A stretch of 13,738 nt of DNA, taken from an uncultured Clostridia bacterium. GTDB taxonomy: Bacteria; Bacillota; Clostridia; TANB77; CAG-508. The stretch is taken from positions 1 through 13,738 of the forward strand of contig CALXVF010000017.1 of NCBI GenBank assembly GCA_944391895.1, in the 5' to 3' direction. The notes beneath the pieces are model-generated. The model did not search any database. It was not told the DNA's origin and saw only the letters and a program-made list of their open reading frames with translations. Below, piece by piece: positions 6,294 through 13,594 of this stretch. The position numbers and the translations under genes were made by a program. Position 1 is the stretch's first letter, and every line of letters begins with the position of its first letter.

Positions 6294-6860
6294 CTAAATT
6301 CTCTCCATATATTCGCCTGTTCTAGTATCTACTCTAACAACATCTCCTATATTAACGAACATTGGAACTGTTAATTTGTATCCATTTTCTAATGTTGCAG
6401 GTTTTCCAGATGTAGTTGCAGTATTTCCTGCAAATCCTGGTTCTGTATATGTAACTTCTAATTCAACAAATATTGGTGGTTCTATAGAAAATACATTTCC
6501 TTTATATGAAAGTATTTTTACGTTCATATTTTCTTTTAAGAATTTTAAGCTATCTCCTAATTGATTGCTATTAAGTGGAATTTGTTCATATGTTTCATTA
6601 TCCATGAAATAATATAAACCTCCATCTTCATATAAGTATTGCATTTCCTTTTTTTCAATTTCTGCTGCTGGAAATTTTTCTGAAGGATTGAATGTTTTTT
6701 CAAGTACACTTCCTGTTATAACATTTCTAATCTTTGTTCTAACAAAAGCTGAACCTTTTCCTGGTTTTACATGTTGAAATTCAACTACCCTATATACATT
6801 TCCATCCATTTCAAAAGTTGTTCCGTTTCTAAAATCACCTGCTGTATATACTGCTGCCAT
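6294..6860 (-). CDS. efp: Translation elongation factor P
   Basis: EF-P enters the ribosomal E-site region and relieves stalling at polyproline stretches. The length of 188 residues equals E. coli EF-P. The KOW-like N-terminal domain carries HVKPGKGSAFVRTK, whose tip Lys35 corresponds to the modified lysine (E. coli Lys34, B. subtilis Lys32). The B. subtilis-like FQHVKPGKG context suggests the Bacillus-type modification rather than beta-lysylation, but no modification gene is in the window. The middle and C-terminal OB domains are complete (FMDNETYEQI, PPIFVELEVTYTEPG, ending DTRTGEYMERI). AAGGAGG lies a few bases before the ATG. It leads a two-gene operon with the CD1247-type gene. Confidence 0.96.
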   Translation of the reverse strand: MAAVYTAGDFRNGTTFEMDGNVYRVVEFQHVKPGKGSAFVRTKIRNVITGSVLEKTFNPSEKFPAAEIEKKEMQYLYEDGGLYYFMDNETYEQIPLNSNQLGDSLKFLKENMNVKILSYKGNVFSIEPPIFVELEVTYTEPGFAGNTATTSGKPATLENGYKLTVPMFVNIGDVVRVDTRTGEYMERI

Positions 6861-6906
6861 TATTATTTCCTCCTTATTTAAAAATTATTCATAAACACAT
6901 ATATCT

Positions 6907-6935
6907 ATTTTACACCATTAGAGCTCAAAAATCAA
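6907..6935 (-). promoter_or_regulatory. efp promoter
   Basis: On the minus strand TTGATT (6935-6930), a 17-base spacer and TAAAAT (6912-6907). The start would lie near 6900, giving a leader of about 40 bases that includes AAGGAGG before the efp ATG. Confidence 0.6.
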
Positions 6936-6957
6936 GCATTTTACATAATTAAAAAAT

Positions 6958-7138
6958 AAATATATGGTTATACTTCATAGCAAAATAATGTATAACCAAT
7001 TGTATATTCCAAGATTTTTTGTTTCTTACTGTCGCTGCTAAAATTCTTCGAATTTTACAGCTCCAAACTGCGCGAAACTGCAAAATCTTGAATATACAAA
7101 AAATAATTAATGCGCTATGAATTTGAACTCATATATTT
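6958..7138. repeat. 181-base symmetrical imperfect hairpin element
   Basis: The two halves are reverse complements along their full length around position 7048. Matching blocks from outside in: AAATATATG/CATATATTT, TTCATAGC/GCTATGAA, TTGTATATTC/GAATATACAA, AAGATTTT/AAAATCTT, GTTTC/GAAAC, GCTG/CAGC, and TAAAATTC/GAATTTTA closed by a TTC loop. Small bulges separate the blocks. It fills most of the gap between ruvX and efp, has no open reading frame, and could end ruvX transcription or be a MITE-like or REP-like insertion. No target-site duplication is obvious. The remaining bases of this roughly 300-base gap hold only the efp promoter and leader. Confidence 0.75.
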
Positions 7139-7160
7139 AATTTATAAAATTAATAAAAAC

Positions 7161-7577
7161 CTATTTTCTATTAATATAATTTTCTAATATATATACTGCT
7201 GCAATAGTATCTACGACTGACTTTTTCTTTTTATTATTAATATTTAAATAATTCATTGTTTTATGTGCTTCTACTGTTGTAAGTCTTTCGTCTACTGATA
7301 CAATTTCAATATTATTAAACCTAGATTTAAGCTTATGTATAAAGCTTTCTGTTTCTTCAGTTCTTTTACTAGGTGTTCCATCCATATTAAGCGGATTTCC
7401 TATTACAAATGTATCAATATTATAAGTATTTAAAATTTCTTCTAATCTTTTTAGTATGATTTTATCATTTCCGTTTGAAGTAATTGTTTCTAGTCCTTGA
7501 GCAGTTATTCCTAATTCGTCAGTTATTGCTATTCCAGTTCTTGCAACGCCATAATCTATTCCTAATTTCCTACTCAT
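7161..7577 (-). CDS. ruvX: RuvX/YqgF pre-16S rRNA nuclease
   Basis: RNase H-fold enzyme of the YqgF family, implicated in processing the 5' end of pre-16S rRNA and also annotated as a putative Holliday junction resolvase. 138 residues, as usual. The family start KLGIDYGVARTGIAI supplies the first acidic residue (Asp8). VIGNPLNMDGT, the central Glu/Asp of VDERLTT and the C-terminal VVDTIAA Asp complete the active site. The start overlaps the ireB end by eight bases (ATGAGTAG), so translation is probably coupled; no good ribosome site of its own is seen. It is last in the run that begins at 12028. Confidence 0.94.
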   Translation of the reverse strand: MSRKLGIDYGVARTGIAITDELGITAQGLETITSNGNDKIILKRLEEILNTYNIDTFVIGNPLNMDGTPSKRTEETESFIHKLKSRFNNIEIVSVDERLTTVEAHKTMNYLNINNKKKKSVVDTIAAVYILENYINRK

Positions 7578-7824
7578 TTATATCTATATATTCCTTAACC
7601 ATTTTTTCTAATAATTCATCTCTTTCAACCTGTCTAATTAGGTTTCTTGCTCCTTTATGGCTTGTTATATATGTTGGGTCTCCAGATAGTATATATCCAA
7701 CTATTTGATTTATAGGATTATATCCTTTTTCTTTTAGTGCATTATATACTTCTTTAAGTATTTCTTTTGCTCTTATGTTTTGTTCTTTTTCTACATCAAA
7801 TTTAACTGTTTCATCAATATTCAT
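7570..7824 (-). CDS. IreB family regulatory phosphoprotein (UPF0297)
   Basis: 84 residues, full family length. The signature GYNPINQIVGYILSGDPTYI and ARNLIRQVERDELLE identify the DUF965/UPF0297 family (B. subtilis YrzL, Enterococcus IreB). In Enterococcus faecalis IreB is phosphorylated on N-terminal threonines by the PASTA kinase IreK and lowers cephalosporin resistance. Here the N-terminus MNIDETVKF offers Thr6 as the matching site. AGGAGGG precedes the ATG. The gene starts 10 bases after the GAF-protein stop and overlaps ruvX. The ireB-ruvX pair is common in Firmicutes; following a pilin and CpaE-like gene is not the arrangement I know. Confidence 0.94.
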   Translation of the reverse strand: MNIDETVKFDVEKEQNIRAKEILKEVYNALKEKGYNPINQIVGYILSGDPTYITSHKGARNLIRQVERDELLEKMVKEYIDINE

Positions 7825-7834
7825 ACAATCCCTC

Positions 7835-8929
7835 CTATATACTTTTTATTGTATTTTCATTAGATGAATCTATGTATTCTTCTAATTTTTTAAAAGCTCC
7901 ATCCAAAGATGTTCCTTTATAATATGTTGAAACTACCACTCTTATTTTAGGACTTACAACTACTTCCTCTTCTTCGTTTTCATGTATGTAATCTTCAGCT
8001 ACTGCAATGTTTAATTGTTCCATTTTGCTCTTCATATCCATCATAAAATTATATACACCATCTTTATCAGCACCTGAAAAAACTATTGCAAATTTAGGTC
8101 CCATATATCTTACGAAAACATATTCTTTTGCTAAATTACTTTTCATAAAATTTGATAATGCAGTTATTACATGGTCTCCTGTTTTTCTACTAATTTTAAT
8201 ATTTATATCTGGTAAATTAGTAATTTTAAACAAGCAAATTGCTGAAGTTGTATATTTGTCTATAATCTTCTTTCCTTCTCCATATAAGTATTCTGCTGAT
8301 TTTAAACCTGAATATAAGTCATCTCTAACAATATTTTCTATTGTAGCTTGATTTTCTACAGTTTTTAATATTGTCACTATATTGTTTCTTACTACTTCTA
8401 GTATGGTTGTATCTATATGGTCGAACTCATGTGGTCTACTTCCCTCTATTATCCAATATCCTATGTAGACATTGTCTACATATAGAGGGAAGAATATTGC
8501 ACATTTTGCTCTTCCAAATTCCATCTTTTGATATGGTAATTTTTCATTCTCGTTATCTACTGTTACATATTTAGGTGTTGCTGTTTTGATACTATCACCA
8601 AATACTGGATCATTTTGTAAATTCTTTAAGGTTTCCCAATGTTTTGTATCAACATTTGATGCTTTTACAACATATTGTGCACCGTCAAAAACTACTATTG
8701 TAGAATATTTTATTGAATATTTGCTTATTAATATATCATTAATATTTTCTAGTTTTTCTTTTATACTGGTAGTTTCTCCTAATGTCTTCATAAAATCTTG
8801 CAATACATTTAGGCTAGTTATTCTTTGGTTTAAATTACTATATGTTTCTATTTTTTTATGCACTGAATAATTGTATATTACCAAAGCTAAAACAATAATT
8901 ACCAATATTGCTATAACTGATATTATCAA
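7835..8929 (-). CDS. Membrane-anchored GAF and degenerate GGDEF protein
   Basis: 364 residues from the TTG at 8929, chosen because GAGGTGA lies about six bases before it. The alternative GTG at 8938 overlaps that ribosome site and would add three residues. One N-terminal membrane segment (first 22 residues) and a short coiled linker are followed by a GAF-like domain (about 40-195) and a GGDEF-like domain (about 200-355). The latter keeps the fold marks RDDLYSGL, CLFKITNLPDI and TGDHVITALSNFM. Where active diguanylate cyclases have R-x-GGDEF it reads RYMGPKF, so the metal- and substrate-binding residues are gone. It probably binds a ligand or a partner rather than making cyclic di-GMP. No nucleotide-binding half-site (RxxD) was seen. 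It lies 18 bases after the large AT-hook gene. Fold assignments are inference from pattern. Confidence 0.8.
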   Translation of the reverse strand: MIISVIAILVIIVLALVIYNYSVHKKIETYSNLNQRITSLNVLQDFMKTLGETTSIKEKLENINDILISKYSIKYSTIVVFDGAQYVVKASNVDTKHWETLKNLQNDPVFGDSIKTATPKYVTVDNENEKLPYQKMEFGRAKCAIFFPLYVDNVYIGYWIIEGSRPHEFDHIDTTILEVVRNNIVTILKTVENQATIENIVRDDLYSGLKSAEYLYGEGKKIIDKYTTSAICLFKITNLPDINIKISRKTGDHVITALSNFMKSNLAKEYVFVRYMGPKFAIVFSGADKDGVYNFMMDMKSKMEQLNIAVAEDYIHENEEEEVVVSPKIRVVVSTYYKGTSLDGAFKKLEEYIDSSNENTIKSI

Positions 8930-8947
8930 AAGTTTCACCTCTTATCT

Positions 8948-11614
8948 CTAATAATTAGACCTCATTTTGTCTAAGGTTCCATTTACTCCTGCTGAAAATT
9001 GTGTTTGTGTCTGCTTTTTGTTTTTTCCTCCAAAAAATCCTCTTTTAGCTTTTTCATAATCTGGAGAATATTTTGAATAGCCAGAATAATTTGAACTTGA
9101 TCCTCCCTGTACTAATGGATATACCATATTAGCAAGTTCTTCTAAACTACTTAAAAATCTTTGTGAATATCCATTTAATGAAATTTGACATAGAGCAATT
9201 GCCTCTAAATATCTTGCATAAGTTTGCTCTTCAAATGGAATCGTTACATATTTTATTGTATTTGGATTAAATAAGTCTCTTTGTAAGGTCATAGATGGTT
9301 CATTATATTTTGCCATTCCACCTAATATCATTTTGTCTGTTAATATTTTTAATTTCATTTCTTTATTAATAACAACTCTAAGCTTGCTTTCATCTAATGC
9401 ATTCTTTAGTTTTAATTCACTTAAGAATAATGTTAATGGTTGAATTGTTAATGCATCCATAGATTGAATTAAATAAATTTCTGTTGCATTTGTAAAATAG
9501 TTAATATTTGTTTCGAAATCGCAATCCATTAAAACTGCTGAGTAATTATTATCTAAAGTTTGTAATATTGTATCAAAATTTTCTAACTCAGAATCTTCTC
9601 CAGGTAGAGATGTAAACACTGTTAAATTTCTGTTTACTTGAACTCCTTCTGCAATTCCTCTTGATAAGCTTTTAATACTATTTCCCGCAATTTGCATTAA
9701 ATTCTGATCATTATTTGTAAACATATAATATGAATTTTTATTCTTTGTTAAATCTAATATTGCAGTATTTATTCCTTTTTTAGATAAAAATTCAGCTAAA
9801 TTATTTACTATAAAAGATGTTCCATTTTTACTTGTACCAACAAAAGCTAAAACTTTACTATTTTGAGCTATAAAGTTACTAGCTCTTACTGTATTATTTT
9901 GATAGTTTTGTTTTACTAATTCTTCAGTTCCAAATGGATTCATATTATAAGGATTTTGATTATATGAATTGTCATACATATTATTCATATTAGGAGCAAC
10001 ATTATTTACTGTTTGATTATTTTGTACTGGGTTATAATTTTGTTGTCCCATATTATATATATTCTCAGTTTGCCCAATATTACTGTATGGATTTTCATTT
10101 GGTTGGACTGTACTATATGGTACTTCATTTGTTGGTATAGGATTATATGGCATTTCGCTTGTCTGAGCCATATTAGTTTGTGCATCATATGCATATGGAG
10201 TAGATTGAATTTCTTGTTTTGGCTCTTCAACTGGTTTATTTACATTTTCTAAATCATCTGCCATGCCAAAAAGATTTACTTCTGGCTCTAATGCAGTATT
10301 TACTGTTTCTACATTATTATTTTGAGGAGCACTATTTGTATCAACATCTCCTAAATCAAATAAGTTTATTGCATCATCACTTGTTTTTGGCGTTTCTGCT
10401 GGTTGTTCTGCTACTACCTTTTTAGGTCTTCCTCTTCCTCTTTTTACAGGTTGCTCTGCTTGGGCATTAGTTTCAACTTCTTCTGTATTTATTTTTTTAG
10501 GTCTTCCTCTTCTTTTTGGTTTTTCTTCAACCCCAGCAACTTCTTGAACTTGTTTTTCTGTTTCTATTGGAGCAATTGGCTCAATTGGATTTACTTGACT
10601 AACTGTAGTATTTGAGCTCATTTGTCTTGGTGGTTCAATTTGTCCAAATTGTTGCATTTGTTCATATGGATTAAATTGTTCTATTGGCTCCTGTCTATTT
10701 TGCACAACATTTTGAACTGGTGCAGCTTGTCTTGGCATATTCACTGGATTACTTCTTTGTACATTTGCCTTTTCTATATCCATTGTTGAAGGTATAATAA
10801 CAGGTTTTGTAAGTTTTGTTTTTTCTAAATCCTTTGTTAATAAATCCATATCTTTACTTTTTATTGTTCTTTGTGGTGGTTGATATTGATTGTACTTTCC
10901 GTTTGTAAGTACAGTTCCACCGGTCATTAACTTATGATATTTTTCTGATTTTGACTCTAAAATAGCTTTTACATTCATAGGTAAGAATTTTACAATAATT
11001 CTTAATTGAGTGTCATTATATTGTGAAGCAATGCTATCAAAACTTTCAACACATTTCTTTTCATTATTTCCGATTTTTTTATAATGATTTAATATGTTTT
11101 GTATTTCTGTTTCGCTTACTTCCATCTCACTTTCTGGAGGTCTATATCCAACATCTTCTGAATCAATTTTATAATAGCTTTTTGCTTCTTTTTTACTTCT
11201 TGGTTTATTTATTAAATTACATACTGTCTCTACATTTCTGTCATTTCCTAATAAGGCATTATAAATACCTATTCCAAATAATTTTACTAATAATTCATCT
11301 GATTTAGTTCTTCTATCTGAACAAATTAAAATTATTGGAATATCTTCTCCAGTATTTTTATATGCCTCATCACTAATATTATCTAATTTTTCAAATAAAA
11401 ATTTATCTACGGTATCGTAGTTATTATTTGATATAGGTTCTAAATCTTCTCCTATAACAACAATATCATAGCTTTTGTCCTTTTGTAATTCTTTTATTAT
11501 TGCATTAAAGTAATATACATTTTTACTTGTTATTATTTCTTTATATTTTTGTTGATATTTCTTTATAATTGAATTTGAAACATTATCATTACTTACTGCA
11601 AATAAAACTTTCAT
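8948..11614 (-). CDS. Receiver-like, twin AT-hook, MinD/CpaE-like P-loop protein
   Basis: 888 residues in three parts. (1) Residues 1-135: a CheY/CpaE-like receiver fold (MKVLFAVSND, SYDIVVIGEDLE, DIPIILICSD) without the phosphorylated Asp at the usual spot (Gly/Glu instead). (2) Residues about 240-575: a disordered Pro/Gln/Asn-rich linker with two AT-hooks, KRRGRPKK (367-374) and KRGRGRPKK (391-399), and a four-fold 10-residue repeat (486-525). (3) Residues 585-836: a MinD/ParA/CpaE-like domain, VLAFVGTSKNGTS then ILDLT, and VLMDCDFE as Walker B-like strand. The P-loop has Thr where the essential Lys of GK(S/T) should be, so ATP hydrolysis is doubtful. The ATG at 11614 has GGAGGGG inside the end of the pilin-like gene. 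CpaE homologues localise Tad pilus assembly; a similar placing role is inference. Confidence 0.8.
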   Translation of the reverse strand: MKVLFAVSNDNVSNSIIKKYQQKYKEIITSKNVYYFNAIIKELQKDKSYDIVVIGEDLEPISNNNYDTVDKFLFEKLDNISDEAYKNTGEDIPIILICSDRRTKSDELLVKLFGIGIYNALLGNDRNVETVCNLINKPRSKKEAKSYYKIDSEDVGYRPPESEMEVSETEIQNILNHYKKIGNNEKKCVESFDSIASQYNDTQLRIIVKFLPMNVKAILESKSEKYHKLMTGGTVLTNGKYNQYQPPQRTIKSKDMDLLTKDLEKTKLTKPVIIPSTMDIEKANVQRSNPVNMPRQAAPVQNVVQNRQEPIEQFNPYEQMQQFGQIEPPRQMSSNTTVSQVNPIEPIAPIETEKQVQEVAGVEEKPKRRGRPKKINTEEVETNAQAEQPVKRGRGRPKKVVAEQPAETPKTSDDAINLFDLGDVDTNSAPQNNNVETVNTALEPEVNLFGMADDLENVNKPVEEPKQEIQSTPYAYDAQTNMAQTSEMPYNPIPTNEVPYSTVQPNENPYSNIGQTENIYNMGQQNYNPVQNNQTVNNVAPNMNNMYDNSYNQNPYNMNPFGTEELVKQNYQNNTVRASNFIAQNSKVLAFVGTSKNGTSFIVNNLAEFLSKKGINTAILDLTKNKNSYYMFTNNDQNLMQIAGNSIKSLSRGIAEGVQVNRNLTVFTSLPGEDSELENFDTILQTLDNNYSAVLMDCDFETNINYFTNATEIYLIQSMDALTIQPLTLFLSELKLKNALDESKLRVVINKEMKLKILTDKMILGGMAKYNEPSMTLQRDLFNPNTIKYVTIPFEEQTYARYLEAIALCQISLNGYSQRFLSSLEELANMVYPLVQGGSSSNYSGYSKYSPDYEKAKRGFFGGKNKKQTQTQFSAGVNGTLDKMRSNY

Positions 11615-11617
11615 TCG

Positions 11618-12028
11618 TTAACCCCTCCAACCTTTTACTACAACTGCAAAAATAAGTGGTAGCACTTGACAAATAATTAGCATTGTCACAATTCCTATCA
11701 TAGCATTAAAGCCTTTATCTCTAACATCTAATTTTCTTATTCCTATAACATATTGATATATCGCACTAATTGCTATTCCTAAAAATCCAACAGGAATACT
11801 ATAAATTCTAACTTTATCTAATATGTATGCAACTAATCCATATGTATCACTTCCATAAGCTTGTTTATAATCTTCTAGTGAGCTTAATTCTTTTTCTTTT
11901 ATTTCAACTAATTGACTTTTTGTTTCATTTGATATTATTTCGCCTTCAATATTAGTATTAGTAGCATATACAGAACTTATACTTAAAATGCTAATAATGA
12001 TGAAAAAAACTGCAATTGCTTTTCTCAT
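11618..12028 (-). CDS. Small pilin-like membrane protein (TrbC/VirB2-like)
   Basis: 136 residues from the ATG at 12028, which follows GGGAG at good spacing; an in-frame ATG at 12067 would add 13 residues lacking a ribosome site. A signal peptide (1-22, AIAVFFIIISILSISSVYA) is followed by a charged helical stretch (23-62). Two membrane segments (about 73-96 and 109-132) are joined by a short basic loop (IRKLDVRDKGFNAM). This layout (cleaved signal, two helices, small size) matches TrbC/VirB2-type conjugation pilins and similar clostridial proteins; there is no type IV pilin prepilin motif. The assignment rests on topology alone. It is the first gene of the run to ruvX and lies three bases from the next start. 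Confidence 0.7.
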   Translation of the reverse strand: MRKAIAVFFIIISILSISSVYATNTNIEGEIISNETKSQLVEIKEKELSSLEDYKQAYGSDTYGLVAYILDKVRIYSIPVGFLGIAISAIYQYVIGIRKLDVRDKGFNAMIGIVTMLIICQVLPLIFAVVVKGWRG

Positions 12029-12058
12029 ATTTTTTCTCCCTTCTTTGTTACTTATATT

Positions 12059-12087
12059 ATAATACACTAATATCCGTAAAATATCAA
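12059..12087 (-). promoter_or_regulatory. Promoter of the pilin-to-ruvX gene run
   Basis: On the minus strand TTGATA (12087-12082), a 17-base spacer and TATTAT (12064-12059), placed right after the hydrolase stop codon (12095). It gives a leader of about 24 bases to the ATG at 12028. It lets this run be expressed apart from the hydrolase, though no terminator separates the two. Confidence 0.6.
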
Positions 12088-12094
12088 GTAAATA

Positions 12095-13321
12095 TTATAA
12101 TTTATTATATAAATAAGTCATCCATTTAAATACTCCATTTGCCCAATTTTTGTCTGTTGCATATCTCTTATTAACAGCTGTCAATGTTGCTCCTTCATAG
12201 TAAGTACCAGATGCTGTTTCTCCTCCATAAATAGGTGTTCCCTTAGGATTTAAATAATATTTTACAAATACACGAGCAATTAAATCTATTCCTTCTGCAT
12301 AGCTTTGGAATGTATATGCACTTCCTGATGGATCACTATCATATGCTCCGTAGCCAAATAAGTTCTTTTTGTTTTTTGAGATACTTGATGTTCCCCATCC
12401 GCTTTCATGTATACCTACTGCAGCAACAAAAATTCCGTTTATATTATATTGTTGCTCTATATAGTAAAAATATTCAGCATTTTCTGTAAAAACATTATTT
12501 TTGTCATTAGAGTCATTTTCTAAAACTTTCTTAAATTGTTCTAAAGACAAACCACTTGGTTTATTTAAAAGCATACTAAATCCAAGATTTTGTGATAATT
12601 GTTCTTTTGTGTATTGAATATTATTTTCGTCACCATCACCTGTACCATTAGGATTTACATACTCTAAGCAATCCATTTTTGCCCAACCTAGATAATTCTC
12701 ATATGCTACATAATACCAATCGCTTTGTTTAGCTTTTAATGTAACTTTCTGTCCTTTATTGATTGTTACTATTTTTTCAGAATTTTCGTCTGGATTAACT
12801 CTTATTGGTAATGTTATAGATGTAGCTTGCAATTCATCTCCTACAACTGGTACATATGTATTAGAATATGCTCCTGTTCCGATTTGAACAATTTTATCTA
12901 TTGATGCTTTTGTTATTTGAGATGAAACTTGTGTTGATGAAATTAACTTGTCCCCTTCATATATGTTTTTTAGTACAGAATTTTGTTTTCCATCAACACC
13001 TTCTTGTAATACTTGGATTTTTCCTTTTGCAAGTGATGAATTTTCTATGTATTGTGTTGTAAATTCAATGTCTGTCTCTTGTGTTTCTAATCTTTCTACT
13101 TTTTTTATTTTTGTATTATTTTCTACAATTTCATCTATATTAATCTCTTTGCTTTTATCTTTTTTAGTAATTGGTACTTCCACTGCTAATATTGCTTTTT
13201 CTTCTTCTGCTGCATATGATTCATTTCTTGTGTAATATATACCAAAAATAATAGCTATAACTAATGCTACGGCTATTAAAGATACTAAAATATACACCCA
13301 TACCTTCGACTTTCTTACCAT
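12095..13321 (-). CDS. Secreted or anchored G5-SH3-glucosaminidase (GH73)
   Basis: 408 residues. A basic start and membrane segment (about 8-29) act as signal or anchor. A G5 domain (about 76-150, ending KIVQIGTG) and a bacterial SH3 domain (about 166-220, with LPIRVNPDENSEKIVTINKG and LGWAKMDCL) follow. The C-terminus is a GH73 N-acetylglucosaminidase domain (about 250-405) with Glu306 in GIHESGWGTS as catalytic acid, then NLFGYGAYD. It would cut glycan strands of peptidoglycan; G5 and SH3 likely bind wall material. The ATG at 13321 is chosen because AGGTG lies six bases upstream; the GTG at 13330 is part of that site. Wall hydrolases often accompany trans-envelope machines, which fits the pilin-like gene downstream. 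Confidence 0.92.
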   Translation of the reverse strand: MVRKSKVWVYILVSLIAVALVIAIIFGIYYTRNESYAAEEEKAILAVEVPITKKDKSKEINIDEIVENNTKIKKVERLETQETDIEFTTQYIENSSLAKGKIQVLQEGVDGKQNSVLKNIYEGDKLISSTQVSSQITKASIDKIVQIGTGAYSNTYVPVVGDELQATSITLPIRVNPDENSEKIVTINKGQKVTLKAKQSDWYYVAYENYLGWAKMDCLEYVNPNGTGDGDENNIQYTKEQLSQNLGFSMLLNKPSGLSLEQFKKVLENDSNDKNNVFTENAEYFYYIEQQYNINGIFVAAVGIHESGWGTSSISKNKKNLFGYGAYDSDPSGSAYTFQSYAEGIDLIARVFVKYYLNPKGTPIYGGETASGTYYEGATLTAVNKRYATDKNWANGVFKWMTYLYNKL

Positions 13322-13338
13322 ATTTTTCACCTATTAAT

Positions 13339-13367
13339 ATTGTAATATTAAAGTCGTTTTTTGTCAA
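13339..13367 (-). promoter_or_regulatory. Promoter of the glucosaminidase gene
   Basis: On the minus strand a perfect TTGACA (13367-13362), a 17-base spacer and TACAAT (13344-13339). The predicted start is at about 13332, so the leader would be only about 11 bases, beginning at or next to the AGGTG ribosome site. Confidence 0.7.
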
Positions 13368-13405
13368 TTAATGTATTCAAAATGTAACACTAAAAAAATA
13401 TTATG

Positions 13406-13558
13406 GGCGTTCCTTATATTTCATATTTTTTACAAAAATAAAAATATGATTTTAAATTCAAGGGGAGCGACGAGCGAGCCGTACGGAGCGTCCCTGCTCC
13501 GGGAATTTAAAACCATATATTTATTTTTGGTAATATACTTTAAATTTTAAGGAATACC
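13406..13558. repeat. 153-base symmetrical hairpin element with GC-rich core
   Basis: The halves are imperfect reverse complements centred on CCGTACGG (13479-13486). Outer block: GGCGTTCCTTA against TAAGGAATACC. Middle block: CAAAAATAAAAATATG.TTTTAAATTC against GAATTTAAAACCATATATTTATTTTTG. The core (13461-13503) is mostly G and C, with GGAGC...GCTCC and GACG...CGTC pairing, in striking contrast to the AT-rich surroundings. No coding potential. It separates the hydrolase promoter from the preceding gene end and may be a REP/MITE-like repeat or a transcription barrier. Confidence 0.75.
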
Positions 13559-13594
13559 ACAAAAATTCATTTTTTAAGTAACATTTTGTGTTCC
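13551..13594 (-). terminator. Possible weak terminator of the partial gene
   Basis: On the minus strand GGAACACAAAA can pair with TTTTGTGGTATTCC (one 3-base bulge, loop of about 19 bases), followed by TTAAAATTT. It spans the stop codon of the partial gene and overlaps the outer arm of the hairpin element, so the two folds compete. Confidence 0.25.

Noticed and set aside
10013..10615. Plus-strand open frames opposite the large AT-hook gene
   Set aside because: They are antisense shadows of the Asn/Gln/Pro-rich linker, without ribosome sites or recognisable domains.
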